Notes: a model not told the origin generated them from the sequence alone. A stretch of 64,000 nucleotides of DNA from Camarhynchus parvulus (GCF_901933205.1 NC_044573.1:112527702-112591701); one strand, 5' to 3'. Positions 47,580-59,624 are shown, counted from the first letter of the stretch. Translations and numbers: made by a program.

Positions 47580-48150
47580 GATGGCAGCTGTTCACAGCTG
47601 TGAGGGACAGCCATGGCTGACACAGTGCTGAGGGATGGCCGTGAGGGGACAGCCATGGCTGACACAGTGCTGAGGGATGGCCGTGAGGGGACAGCCATGG
47701 CTTACAGTGCTGAGGGATGGTGCTGAGGGACAGCCATGGCTGACACGGTGCTGAGGGATGGTGCTGAGGGACAGCCATGGCTGACAGTGCTGAGGGATGG
47801 TGCTGAGGGACAGCCATGGCTGACACGGTGCTGAGGGATGGTGCTGAGGGACAGCCATGGCTGAGGGATGGCCGTGAGGGGACAGCCATGGCAGCCACGA
47901 TGCTGAGATGTCAGGGACAGCCATGACTGATACGCAGCTGAGGGATGGCTGTGAGGGGACAGCCATGGCTGACAGTGCTGAGGATGGTGCTGAGGGACAG
48001 CCATGGCTGACACGGTGCTGAGGGATGGTGCTGAGGGACAGCCATGGCTGAGGGATGGCCGTGAGGGGACAGCCATGGCTGACACGGTGCTGAGGGATGG
48101 TGCTGAGGGACAGCCATGGCTGAGGAATGGCTATGAGGGGACCCACGGCT
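47580..48150. repeat. Minisatellite, ~35-45 bp unit, ~15 copies, abutting the DTNB CpG island
   Basis: Unit GACAGCCATGGCTGACACGG plus TGCTGAGGGATGGTGCTGAGG, alternating with a GGCCGTGAGGG form. The array stops within about 20 bp of the first CpG-dense sequence. Confidence 0.95.
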
Positions 48151-48263
48151 GACGGAGCCGTCAGCGCAGCCTCCGCCATCGCTCCGCCCGCCCCTCTCCC
48201 CTCAGGCAGCCCCAGCCCCTCAGGGCGGGCCGGGGGCGGGGCCGCCCCTGGGCTGCTCGCGCT

Positions 48264-48273
48264 GCGCATGCGC
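48264..48273. promoter_or_regulatory. Palindromic NRF1 site
   Basis: GCGCATGCGC, the full consensus for NRF1, inside the CpG island about 90 bp upstream of the first CCAAT box. Confidence 0.7.
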
Positions 48274-48359
48274 GGTCCCGCCGCGCCCCGGGGTGAGCGC
48301 GGCGCGGCGCGGGCGCGCTGTGGCGGAGGCGGGAGCGCGCCAGGCGGCGCTGGCCGCCG

Positions 48360-48446
48360 ATTGGCTGAGGCGCGCGAGAAGGCGGGGCCGGCCTGGCGCG
48401 GATTGGTGGGGGCCGCGCGCCCCCGGCGGAGGCGGGCCCTGATTGG
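48360..48446 (-). promoter_or_regulatory. Three inverted CCAAT (NF-Y) boxes at 40-42 bp spacing
   Basis: GATTGG occurs with ATTGG starting at 48360, 48402 and 48442. The spacing (42 and 40 bp, about four helical turns) puts all three on one face of the DNA. Confidence 0.65.
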
Positions 48447-48449
48447 CCG

Positions 48450-48537
48450 GGGCGCCGCGCGGCGGCGGCCGGGACCGTTGGAGCGCGGCGGCGGCTGAGG
48501 CGGCCCGGCCGCCCCTGGAGCCCCGGCACCGGCTCAG
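48450..48537 (+). other. DTNB: DTNB exon 1 (non-coding), approximate start
   Basis: GC-rich sequence downstream of the CCAAT boxes ending in GGCTCAG|GTACGG, a good donor at 48538. There is no ATG in frame with DTNB. I infer a 5' UTR exon because the DTNB start codon lies 13.4 kb downstream behind an acceptor. The start is a guess; the 3' end is supported by the donor only. Confidence 0.55.
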
Positions 48538-48885
48538 GTACGGGGGAACGGCGGGGCCGGGCGGGGGAGAGCCCGGCGGGGCCGGGTCACCGGGCTGGGG
48601 GGGGCGGCCGCTGGTTTGGCCGTGCTCCGGTGTTCCTCCCGGCCGCGGAACAGCTGCTGGCAGGCAGCCGGAATGTGTAGGCTGCGTTGCTTTGGCGTTA
48701 ACAGGAGACCCGGGATGTGCAGGCTGCAGCCTGCAGTGCTCTGTAATTAACGGGAGACCCGGGATGTGCCGGCTCCCCTGCTCTGCAGTTAACGGGAGCA
48801 GCAGCCAGGGCAGAAGCAGCACCGTGCTGGGGCTGTGAAATGAGGCAGTGCAGTTTTTCCATGGCAAACCGCTGCTTTCTTGCAG

Positions 48886-49000
48886 AAAAGGCTCACTTGG
48901 TGTTATTCGCCTCTCCTTAGGTTGTGGTTTAAATGTCAGAAGAAGGAAGTGAGCCCAGGAAAGTGGAAGTTGCCCTGAGAGACTTCTCAGTGTGATTCAG
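48886..49000 (+). other. DTNB: Candidate alternative 5' UTR exon of DTNB
   Basis: Bounded by GCTGCTTTCTTGCAG and GATTCAG|GTAACG. Non-repetitive, 115 nt, without a DTNB-like frame. A second acceptor-like CTCTCCTTAG lies inside at about 48920. Support is from splice-site shape only. Confidence 0.25.
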
Positions 49001-49304
49001 GTAACGGGATCTGTTGGGATTGACTGTGGTGTTGACATTAGAATCTTGTGTTTTGTGTGTTGGTTGCCTGCTTTTGACACTCACTGAACTGGTACTTTTT
49101 TCACTTATGACAAGCTTGTGTCGTGAAGCAGTGACTGCTGCACTTGCTGTTACGTGCTGGACATGTGGAAATATGGAATCATGTAAAAAGATGGAATCCT
49201 CTGTTTCAAATTCCTCCAGAATTATGTTTGTTGTGCAACACATCGCTCGTCTGGGGAAGGTGAATCATAGAATTAAGGAATGTTTTGGATGGGAAAGAGC
49301 TTTA

Positions 49305-49440
49305 AACAGCATTGAATTCCACCCTTCTGCCATGGCAGGGACACTTTCCACTGTCCCAGCATGCTCCAAGCCCCAGCCTGGCCTTGGGCACTGCCAGGGA
49401 CCCAGGGGTGGCACTGGCTGAGCTTTCAGGTCCCTTCCCA
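49305..49440 (-). mobile_element. CR1-type LINE fragment
   Basis: Reverse copy with CTGCCATGGCAGGGACACTT and GCCTTGGGCACTGCCAGGGA. Confidence 0.75.
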
Positions 49441-49894
49441 CTCAAACCAGTCAGTCCCAAGGGAGCAGCTCTGGGCTGGCCTGCCAGAGCTGGCTCTGAC
49501 ACTTCCACAATCCTGTATTTCAGGGGACACATCCAGGACCTCCTGTGAGCTCTGTGGGACACCCTCACTGTTCACTGCAGTCCCTGTGCTGGTGAATGCA
49601 GCAGCCCTGCCAGCATTGTCCCAGGCTCCCTGGGTTTGGAGCAGGCTGGGGGTTTTTGGAACAGTAAATGGCTTTTTTTGTTGGCTGGGGTGCAGCTGAT
49701 GCAGCCAGGCCTCTGGTTTATCCCAGGACCCAAGAGCAAGGCATGTTTTAGGGAGTGCTGGGTGGTGGAGGGCACTTAAAAAGGAGCCATAATGCAAGGA
49801 AAAGGTTTTTGCAGCACTTTTCCAGCAGTTCAATTACATCACACACAGCACAGGTGATGTGGGAGTGGGGACTCCCAGTCCTGGGCAACCCTGG

Positions 49895-50890
49895 TGGGTG
49901 TTCTCAGTGGGCAGCCCTTTAATCCAAGATGGATGTTCTTAGTTGTGCAGCCTTTAAACCAAGGTGGATGTGCTGAGTTAGGCAGCCCTTTAAGCCAAGG
50001 TGGATGTTCTCAGTTCTTTAAACCAAGGTGGATGTTCTCAGCTGTGCAGCCCTTTAAACCAAGGTGTATGTTCTGAGTTGTGCAGCCCTTTAAACCAAGC
50101 TGGATGTTCTGAGTTAGGAGCCCTTTAAACCAAGGTGCATGTTCTCAGTTCTTTAAACCAAGGTGGATGTGTTCGGCTGGTCAGCTCTTTAAACCAAGGT
50201 GCATGTTCTGAATCAGGCAGCCCTTTAAACCGAGGTGGATGTTCTGAGTTGTGCAGCCTTTTAAACCAAGATGGATGTTCTGAGTTGTGCAGCCTTTTAA
50301 ACCAAGGTGGATGTTCTGAGTTTTGTAGCCTTTAAACCAAGGTGGATGTTCTCAGTTCCTTAAACCAAGGTGTTTGTTCTGAGTTAGGCAGCCCTTTAAA
50401 CCAAGCTGGATGTTCTCAGTTCTTTAAACCAAGGTGGATGTTCTGAGTTGTGCAGCCCTTTAAACCAAGGTGGATGTTCTGAGTTGTGCAGCCCTTTAAA
50501 CCAAAGTGGATGTTCTCAGTTCTTTAAACCAAGGTGCATGTGCTGAGTTGTGCAGCCCTTTAAACCAAGGTGCTTGTTCTGAGTTAGGGGCCCTTTACAC
50601 CAAGGTGGATGTTCTGAGTTAGGGGCCCTTTAAACCAAGGTGGATGTTCCCAGTTCTTTAAACCAAGGTGGATGGTCTGAGTTGTGCAGCCCTTTAAACC
50701 AAAATGAGTGTGTTCAGCTGGGCAGCCCTTTAAACCAAGGTGGATGTTCTCAGCTGTGCAGCCCTTTAAACCAAGGTGGATGTGCTGAGTTAGGAGCTCT
50801 TTAAACCAGGGTGGATGTTCTCAGTTAGGAGCTCTTAAACCAAGGTATATGTTCTCAGCCCTTTAAACCAAGGTTGATGCTCTCAGTGGG
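49895..50890. repeat. Minisatellite, ~36-bp unit (with 24-bp short form), ~30 copies
   Basis: Unit CCCTTTAAACCAAGGTGGAT plus GTTCTGAGTTGTGCAG. Shortened units lack the GTGCAGCC segment. Nearly every unit holds TTTAAA. It lies in DTNB intron 1. Confidence 0.95.
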
Positions 50891-50899
50891 TGTGTTCAG

Positions 50900-53260
50900 C
50901 TGTGTGCTGTGGAAGCTGGGACAGTTTTTGGGGAGGGAAGGAGCCACATCTGGAAGTTTAAAGCCAGGCTTTGGGCCTGGCTTGGTGCCTGAGCCTCCCT
51001 GAGCTCCGCACTCAGCCTGCCTGCGTGGGCTGCTCTGGGGCAGCTTTAGAGAGACTAAAGAGGGATTCAGATCAGGTGATAAGGATTTGAATGCATCATA
51101 TTTTTATTACATTAATTGCTTTCCCCTTGGTGCCATGGAGAAGATTTTGTTGTCTCTGGTTTAGTGTTTAAACAGATTTCTATGGATAAAACTGTGCCTA
51201 AATTTAAATAGTTTCATGGGCCTTTCCCAGTCCTGGGGGCTTTAAGGACTGAACTATTTTAACTTCTCAGCTGTGCTTAAATAATACAGATTTATTTAAA
51301 AAAACTTGTGTAATGAAGATTTTTAGGCAGCCTAGATCTGGAAGAAACAGTAGGAGACCTTAAAATTCCACAGCAGATAGCACATTGTATTTGGCCAGGT
51401 GGAAACAAATAGAATTATGACAGCAGGTGCCAATTCATCACTAAGTTTTAAAAGAGTTGGGTGTCTGAAGGATGTGCTGTGCTTACAAAACACTTAAAAC
51501 CATAGGAACTTAAGTAGCTACTGACTGACTGCGTGTGGTGTGAGGTGTTTTCAGTCTTTGCCAGTGCAACTTTTAACTTTATTTAGGCCAGAGTTGGACT
51601 CAGTAGCCTTGGGTGGAGGAGAGCCTCAGTGATTCTGGGATTTAAGAGGGGAAGGGGTGTCCTGGCATCAAGCAAACAGGGAGGGAGCTGAGGCCCTAAC
51701 TTACATTTTTATTTCTTTATTTTTTAAAACAGAAAGTGACAAAACTAAGGGATAAAACCTCTTAGTTTTACAGAAGGCAATGGCAAATGTCATCAGTTGG
51801 ACTTTTACTTCAGGCTTATGTTGTTCCTGTGGAAAGAAAGCCCTTTGTGAGCCCCGCTGGAGCAGTGAGGAGCAGTTTGGGCGCTGCCAGGCTTTTGAAG
51901 CAGGTGCTGTGTGTGTCTGGCAGCTCAGACAAAGGTAAAGTTACCAGGCCTGTGTAGGTGTTCAGTTCCCATTGCCTGGGGCAGTGGCAGAGAGACTTTT
52001 AAATGCAGATTAATGGTTCTGTGCTCCTGTAGCCTTTCAGTAATATCTAACACTTCACAAACCTGGAAGTATTTTAGTTTAGATCTGTGAAGGTGGTGAG
52101 GAAGATTTCACACTGTGAGTTAATGTAGGAGGTGAAATTAATGAGTTAAAAGTGAGCGAGCTGTTTTATCCTCAAGTCCCTTGTGATGGGGAAAGCCGTT
52201 CCTGTTTCCAGGTGCTCCTCACTGGAATTTCCCTCCTCCCCAGGTGTGCCAGGGAGCTCTGAGCTGCCAGGTGTGTGGGACCTGCTCCTGCTCCATCTGC
52301 CAGTCTGGGGTGGTGGGGAAAAGGGCAGGAATGCAGCTCAGAACCCTTCCTCATAACGACTATTGCACTCAGAGGCAGCTGCAGGGCTCTCTCCTGTGCT
52401 CTGCGAGCAGTGCTGGGGCCTGGGGGGTCAGATGGAGAGGGGAGAGGCTTTGCCAGCTTCTGAGTGCTCAGAAATGCCCTCCACAAAATAGAGTCTTCCC
52501 TTCCTGAGAGGGAGGGGTGAGCCCTTAATTAGACTGTTTCCAACTTCTTCCTGCTCAGAAATCCTCCTGTAATGTTTCATTTCTCTTACCCAACAGGAGC
52601 ACTGCTTTATTTCAAGGAAATGCTTTCAGCTGCTGGATTTGCTCTTGTTTGCAGGCTCATGGTAAATCCCATGACATGAACTTCAACAGGCAGGTTGGAA
52701 AAAGCCATTTCTACTCCTCAGGCTGTGGGGCCGTGAAGGAGGATGAGGGTTTGGCTCTGGTTTGGCACTGAGTGTGCTGCCTGCTCTGCAGCCTGGCTGT
52801 GTGTGCTGGAGAACAGTCCAGTGCCAGAATAATCTGTGCTCAGCCACTCAGTGCCTGCACAGCTCTGGGCCCGGGCTCAGTGCTTCCCTGGGGACTGAAA
52901 ATGGATTACACAGAGCTTCAAATGACACCTTGGCACCTCAGTGCCACCCGCACCATTCTTAGCCTGGCCTGCAGGTTCCTCAGGGCTGGCACTTCTCTCT
53001 GTTCTGGGCTCTCAGCTGCCTCTGACAGATGTGAAGTCACAGAAACTCAGGGGGCTTGGAACTCTCCTGGGTTTGGGTTTGTTCTGTTTTGTCTGGAGGG
53101 AACCTGTGTTAAAAGCTTTGCAAGGCTGTCAGAGAAACCTCTGATGAAATCTCGTGACTTGTTCCATCTTTGTTGAGCTCGAATCCAGTACAATCTGTAT
53201 CAGTTTCTGGCCAGGTGGGGTTGTTGGGCTCACCCTGGGGCTTAGACCAGGGGGTTTTCC
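50900..53260 (+). other. DTNB: DTNB intron 1, non-repetitive
   Basis: No tandem array, mobile element or coding exon that I can support. A splice-like pair (TTTTTAAAACAG at about 51732 and CAAAG|GTAAAG at about 51936) was noted but has no other support. Confidence 0.45.
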
Positions 53261-53264
53261 TGGA

Positions 53265-53695
53265 ATCACAGAATGATTTCAGCTGTAAAAGTCCTCTTAG
53301 TCCAGCCTGTACCTGCTCCCCACCTTGTCCGCAGCCCAGGGCACTCAGTGCCACATCCAGGTGACACCTGCAGGGATGGGCACTGCAAACCTCCCTGAGC
53401 AGCCCCTGCCAAGGCCTGAGCAGCCTTTCCATGCAGAAATTCCTCCTGGTGTCCACCCTGAGCCTGCCCTGGCCCAGCCTGAGGCCATTTCCCCTTGGCC
53501 TGTCCCTGTTCCCTGGGAGCAGAGCCCGACCCCCCCTGGCTGTCCCCTCCTGGCAGGGACTTGTGCAGAGCCACAAGGTCCCCCCTGAGCCTCCTTTGCT
53601 CCAGGCTGAGCCCCTTCCCAGCTCCCTCAGCCCCTCCTGGGGCTCCATTCCCTCCCCAGCTCCGTTCCCTTCCCATCCTGGGGTGTTCCCTGGGG
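53265..53695 (-). mobile_element. CR1-type LINE 3' fragment, long copy
   Basis: About 430 bp in reverse orientation, starting just after TGGAATCACAGAATGATTTC (the CR1 tail in reverse). It continues through GGGCACTCAGTGCCACATCC and TTTCCATGCAGAAATTCCTC to GGGGCTCCATTCCCTCCCCA. Nearly identical, in inverse orientation, to 59625-60030. Confidence 0.88.
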
Positions 53696-53699
53696 TTGG

Positions 53700-55985
53700 T
53701 GTGACCCCAGTGCAGGACCCAGCTCTTGGCCTGGTTGTCCCTAGCCCATGGATCCAGGCTGTCCCGGTCCCTCTGCAGAGCCCCCTGCCCCCAGCAGCTC
53801 CACATCCCACCCCTGGGGCTGTCCCTGAGCTGAGCCAGGCTGGTGCCCTCCATGCCCTGAAGGTGTTGGGCAGGAGTGAGCCAGCCCTGAGCCCCCTGGT
53901 GCCTCCATGCCCAGGTTTATCCGGCCAGGAATAAACAATAAACCCGGTGCGATTCCCTGTTTACACCCTCTGGTGTTTGGAAAAGCCCCCATGGAGCAGT
54001 TCTGCTCCAGACCCTGAATGTGCCTGACCTTTTAGCTCACATTTTAACCTCTTCTGACAAAGGAAATCAGCCTGGAGAGGCTGCTCCACGTCCAGCTACC
54101 CAGGAGGAGCATCCCCACCCAGGAGGAGCATCCCCTGAGCCCCCTGGTGCCCGTGCCCAGCTGGCTGTGCCTCCATGCCCAGGTTTCTCCAGCCAGCATG
54201 TCCCTGTCCATCAGAGATTTTCCACCCCAGTAACTGGAGGCACTGAGGGCTCTGTGGGGCTGTGCTGCCACGTGCTGTGTCCTGCCTGAACAAAGCAGAT
54301 GGCTTCTTGTGCCTTGGAAGAACCTCAGAGCTCCAGCAGGAATGGCAAGGCACGCAGGAGGGAAAGCTTTAGGTTTCAATACTGTTATTTTTCCCTAAGC
54401 TACTGGGTTGCCTGTTCATTTTTAATGAAGCTTCCTGCTTTATTTGGGCAGGTTTTTGCAGAATCTTCCAGAGCAGCTTTGGATCCACTGGATTTATGGA
54501 GGAAAAAAAGGAGCCATTGAGTTGTTTAGAATTTCAGTGCAGAGCTGTAATCCCTGGGAAGTTGCAGCCCCTTTCCTGGCTCCCAGCCAAGTGGGTTTTT
54601 CCTTTCACCCTCCAAGGCTGGAGCCAGTTGGGGTTTGTAGAGATCTTGCACAATCATCTGAGTCCAGCACATGTGAAAACATCAGTGAGAGAGCCAAACC
54701 TTTGGGTTTTGGGGCAGCTGCTGCTGGAAGGTGCATGGTGGTTCCCAGAGAAGCTCCTGCACTTGCTGGAGATGCAGAAATAACATTTTAGGGTACTTTT
54801 CATACTTTTGTGCACAGTTGCTTTTGCTTCAGTTTCTTATCCTGTAATTGATGGGAAGAGAGTTTAAAATGTTAAAGACAAATGAGAAGAATTGTCAGAA
54901 GAGGTTAAAATGTGCTTTAAAAGATGTTGCCGGTCTACTTGAATAAGTGTGGAAGGTTTGTCTTTTCCTGGGGTCAGATGTGTCCCCCTGAAGTCACTTC
55001 AGGGCACTCCTCTTCCTGGGAAATGCCACAGGGGAACAAAGGAGAATTTCTGATTAATTATGTTTGACTGCTGAGGAAAGGGATTGGGAATATGAAGCAG
55101 GAGAACAAAGAAATGAGTAAAAGCATCAGATATTTTGGATAGACAGAGGGAGAGGAGGGGATTAAATCAGTCATTGTGGGGTCCTTGTTCAAATCAGGAA
55201 AGAAAAGGAAAAAAACTTCATATTTTTATTGAAGTCTGAGATGAACAAATATAAGCACCTTTATATCATAAGGAAGTTTAATTTTATACTTTAACAAAAC
55301 ATTTATGAGAGTTCAGAAATTATTTGAGATGGTTTCTGTCAAATGTTGGTTGAAGCCAGACGAGCTCAGAAGCCCAAAGCAAGGAAGTGCCAAAGCAGAT
55401 GGACACCAGTAAGTTTTTCTGCCAGCACAGGTATGCCCTCAATTTTTATTCCATATTCTCATCCCAGTTCTGTTATTTATTAAAGTTGAAATTTTAAGAG
55501 TGAACGAACTGACAAGGGAGGAAAGCTTTTCCTTGAAGCAGCAGGAATAGTTGTTCCTTCTGATCAGAAAAACTGCAGAAAGTCACTGAGCCTCCTTCCC
55601 TGTGTCAAGCACAGATCAGCCCATGCCCCAAACTGGCTTTGGGATTTATTTTAATTACAAGTTATTTCTGACCATAAATAGCTATGGGCACAGTTTTATC
55701 TTCATGCAGCAACTGCAGTTTAATCAGTGACATCAAATATTATTTCTGCTAATGACATGCCACGCCAGGAATGTGAACCAAGTCAGATTTAATAATTGGT
55801 AAATGAACTTTTCTTTCTCTGTTCCTGCTTTGGCCAGTGAGGCTGCAGCTCAGTGCAGACCAATGCCTGCAAATGGTTCTCAAACCCTAAAGGACAGAAT
55901 CTCCTTTGGAGAGTTCCTTAGAGGTGGAAGTACAGAATGAAACAAAATCAACTTGAAACAAAACAACTAAAAAAACAAACTATAA
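53700..55985 (+). other. DTNB: DTNB intron 1, non-repetitive
   Basis: No feature identified apart from a small direct duplication near 54090-54140 (CCAGGAGGAGCATCCCC twice). Confidence 0.45.
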
Positions 55986-55989
55986 CCCC

Positions 55990-56290
55990 CTGGAAGGTGC
56001 CTGTGCTCAGCTGGGGCTGGGCTCTTTCTCCAGGCAGCACTGACACAACCAGAGCACACAGCCTTGAGCTGCACCAAGGGAAATTTAGGCTGGATATCAG
56101 GAAAAAGTTCTTTACAGAAAGGGTGATAAAGTTCTGGAATGTTCTGCTCGGGGAGGTGGTGGTGTCCCCATCCCTGGGTGTGTTTATCAAAGCCTGGATG
56201 TGGCACTGGGTGCCAGGGTTGAGTTGAGGTGGTGGGGATGGATTGGACTTGATGATCTGGGAGGTCTCTTCCAACCTGGGGATTGTGAGA
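55990..56290 (+). mobile_element. CR1 LINE 3' end (canonical)
   Basis: The clearest CR1 copy: GGCTGGATATCAGGAAAAAG, TTCTTTACAGAAAGGGTGAT, GGGAGGTGGTGGTGTCCCCA and TTGGACTTGATGATCTGGGA GGTCTCTTCCAACC, the standard CR1 ending. Its terminal ATTCTRTGA-like repeat runs directly into the following array. Confidence 0.9.
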
Positions 56291-57605
56291 TTTTTGATTG
56301 TGCGATTTTAGATTGATTCTGATTGTCTGATTCTGGTTGTGTGTCATTCAGTGATTGTGTGATTCTGAATTTCTGATTCTCTGATTGTGTGTGATTGTAA
56401 GTGATTCTGTGTGATTGTGTGATTCTGATTATGTGTGATTGTGACGGTGATTTTGATTGTGTGTGATTCTGTGATTGTGTGTGATTCTGATTCTGTGATT
56501 GTGACTGTAATTCTGTGATTGTGTGTGATTCTGTGATTGTGTGATTCAGTGATTCTGATTGTGTGTGATTGTGTGTGATTCAGTGATTGTGATTCTGTGA
56601 TTCTGATTGTGTGTGATTCTGTGATTCTGATTCTGTGATTGTGTGTGATTCTGAGATTCTGTGTGATTGTGTGATTCTGATTGTGTGTGACTCAGTGATT
56701 GTGTGTGATTTTGTGATTGTGTGTGATTCAGTGATTCTGATTCTGTGATTGTGACTGTAATTCTGTGATTGTGTGTGATTCTGTGATTGTGTGATTCAGT
56801 GATTCTGATTGTGTGTGATTCTGATTCTGTGATTCTGATATTCTGTGTGATTCTGATTCTGTGATTGTGACTGTAATTCTGTGATTGTGTGTGATTCTGT
56901 GATTGTGTGATTCAGTGATTCTGATTCTGTGATTGTGACTGTAATTCTGTGATTGTGTGATTCAGTGATTCTGATTGTGTGTGATTCTGATTCTGTGATT
57001 GTGTGTGATTCAGTGATTCTGATTCTGTGATTGTGACTGTAATTCTGTGACTGTGTGTGATTCTGTGATTGTGTGATTCAGTGATTCTGATTGTGTGCGA
57101 TTCTGATTCTGTGATTGTGTGATTCAGTGATTCTGATTTTGTGATTGTGTGATTGTGATTCTGATTGTGTGTGATTCTGATATTCTGTGTGATTCTGATT
57201 CTGTGATTGTGTGTGATTCAGTGATTCTGATTCTGTGATTGTGTGTGATTCAGTGATTCTGATTTTGTGATTGTGTGTGATTCTGAGATTGTGTGATTGT
57301 GTGATTCTGATTGTGGTTCAGTGATTCTGAGATTCAGTGTGATTGTGTGATTCTGATGGTGTGATTGTGATTGTGTGTGATTGTGTGATTCTGATTCTGG
57401 GACTGTGTGATTCTGTGATTCAGTGATTCTGATTCTGTGATTGTGTGATTCTGAGATTCTGATTGTGTGTGGTTCAGTGATCCTGTGACTCAGTGATTCT
57501 GATTCTGAGATTCAGTGTGATTGTGTGATTCTGATGGTGTGATTCTGATTGTATGTGATTGTGTGATTCTGACTGAGTGATTGTGTGACTGTGATCCTGT
57601 GTGTG
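56286..57605. repeat. Expanded CR1 tail: TGATTCTGTGATTGTGTG-type array, 1.3 kb
   Basis: Irregular mixtures of GATTCTGTGATTGTGTGTGA and GATTCAGTGATTCTGATT. CR1 elements normally end in a few copies of an 8-9 bp ATTCTRTGA repeat; here it has become about 1.3 kb. Higher-order blocks such as TGTGATTGTGACTGTAATTC recur at about 56495, 56740, 56860, 56930 and 57025. Confidence 0.94.
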
Positions 57606-57769
57606 ACCAGAAGCCCATGTGTTGTGGCTCAGGGGTGATTCCCTGAGCACAGAGCTGCCTGTGGAGCTGTCCTTGGGCCGTTACCTACAGCTGATGAGCT
57701 CCAAGAAGAGCGAAACCTGCTAAGCAAGGTCCTGTAGTATTGGCCTGAACCTGGGGGCACCTGCAGGGC

Positions 57770-57822
57770 ACAGCCAGGGGGGCACAGCCAGGGGGGCACA
57801 GCCAGGGGGGCACAGCCAGGGC
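57770..57822. repeat. Small tandem repeat, ~16-bp unit x ~3-4
   Basis: Copies of AGCCAGGGGGGCACAG. Confidence 0.9.
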
Positions 57823-57929
57823 GTGCCAATCTCACCTCCTGTGCTGGCACAGAGCAGGGGCTCTCCCTGTTCCCTCCCTGCTTTGGGACAGGAAAAAACA
57901 AGGGCAGCAAGAAAAATGTGAGTTGATAG

Positions 57930-57934
57930 AATTT

Positions 57935-57965
<31 letters not shown>

Positions 57966-58285
57966 CTATATATATAATTTATATTATTATATATATAATT
58001 TATATTATGTATATATAATTTTTATTATTATATATAATTTTTATTATTATATATATAATTTTTATCATTATATATAATTTATATTATTATATATAATTTA
58101 TATTATATATAATATCTATAATATAATATATAATATATTATATATAATATTATATATAATATATAAAAATAAAACAACTATATACATTATATATAATTAT
58201 ATATATTATATATATAATTATATATAATATATAATTTTATTTATGTATATATATAATTATATATATTTTTATACAGTTATTTTAG
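57930..58285. repeat. TA-rich simple repeat
   Basis: TATATATAATTTATATTATT tracts, about 350 bp, without coding content. Confidence 0.95.
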
Positions 58286-58554
58286 ATGGTGGCTGAGTGT
58301 AGAATTTCCCACAGTAATTGGTGTGGGATTTGTAAATTGGCTCTGCTGTTAACTCTGTCAGAGGGTGCTCCTGAGGCCATACAAGTGTTGTACCTGTGGA
58401 AAGGGGCAGAAGGTGAAAGGATGAAGGGAAATGATGGAATTTTGGAAGTTCACATCAGACACACTCAGCTGGAGTTTTCTAAGGTACTGCATCATTTTCT
58501 GCTTTTAGTTGAACATTGCTTTTCAATAAGGATTTCCAAATAGCTGGATTTCCT

Positions 58555-58670
58555 GTTCCTGGACAGGCTGGACGCTGGCACACCCTGGCACAGTGGCAGT
58601 GTCCCTGCCATGGCAGGGGTGGCACTGGGGGGGCTCTGATGTCCCTCTACCCCAACCCATCCTGGGATTC
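58555..58670 (+). mobile_element. CR1-type LINE fragment
   Basis: Short forward copy: CACAGTGGCAGTGTCCCTGC, then CATGGCAGGGGTGGCACTGG. Confidence 0.7.
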
Positions 58671-59157
58671 TGTATGGGAGTGGTTTCCCCTCCATGTGGC
58701 CATGGAAAGCAGCAGCCACCTCAGGAATTCCTGGCTGCCACATCACTCCAGCCCATGTTGTGTTTCCTGGCACTTTGCTCACGGATTTTGCTGCAATTTT
58801 TTAAAGAGCAAGGAACCAGCAAACAAATAAACAAAACCCACGCAAAAAATCCCCACCAGAACCCAAACCCAGCCTCCCCACCCCCTTCAAAGAACCCAAC
58901 CTAACAAACCAAACCAGCTCAGGCCAAGCTGCTGCTTCCCTTCCCTGTTTTGGGAGCCGAGCACTGTAATTTGCATCCCAAACATAGTTGCAGTTCTTGT
59001 GGGTTTGGTTCATTGCTGTTTTGAACTTGAGAAAGATTCCCCATCTTCCTTCTTCCCAGCCTCATCACCGAGGGATCCTCCTGTGTCTGATGGTTCAGGG
59101 ATTAAAAGCAGGTTTGTCAGTTATCCTCACAGAACCTCATTTCCAGCGCTGCAGTAA

Positions 59158-59425
59158 TGTGGGGTCGGGCTCTGCTCCCAGGGAACAGGGACAGGCCAAG
59201 GGGAAATGGCCTCAGGCTGGGCCAGGGCAGGCTCAGGGTGGGTGTTGGGAACAATTCCCACCTGGACAGGGCTGTCCTGCCCTGGCACAGCTGCCCAGGG
59301 AGGTTTGCAGTGCCCATCCCTGGGGAAAAGCCCTGTGGATGTGGCACCTGGGGACATGGGGCAGTGCTGGGGATGGTTGGGCTCTGAGGGCTTTTCCAAC
59401 CTGAACAATTCTGTGTTTCCATTGC
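59158..59425 (+). mobile_element. CR1-type LINE 3' end
   Basis: Forward copy from GGGTCGGGCTCTGCTCCCAG to GGGCTTTTCCAACCTGAACA ATTCTGTG, including the CR1-like tail. Confidence 0.82.
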
Positions 59426-59624
59426 TGGATTCTCTCCCCACTCTGCTCAGAAGGTGTGCCCTGCCCACACAGAGCCTCCCCGAGGTGTTTCCCCCTCTCA
59501 GAAGCAGCAGGGTCAGCTCCTGAGTGCAAAGAGCCTTGGGTGAGTTTGGTGAGCAGCTCCAGGGCTGAGCTGCTCCCCCAGGGAAAAGTGCAAACCTTCT
59601 TCTCCTTTTGAGACAGGCAGGAGC

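Larger units (their letters stand above)
48160..48600 (+). promoter_or_regulatory. DTNB: DTNB CpG-island promoter
   Basis: About 440 bp of very CpG-dense sequence, abruptly different from both flanks. It contains a GC box (48232-48242, GGGGGCGGGGC), a palindromic NRF1 site (48264-48273) and three inverted CCAAT boxes (ATTGG at 48360, 48402 and 48442). No TATA box was seen, as is usual for housekeeping-type promoters. The nearest downstream gene in the same direction is DTNB. No gene is apparent on the other strand, although bidirectional activity is possible. Confidence 0.8.

Noticed and set aside
51732..51936. Possible extra DTNB 5' UTR exon
   Set aside because: Only moderate splice-site matches at both ends and no other support, so it was left out of the exon list.
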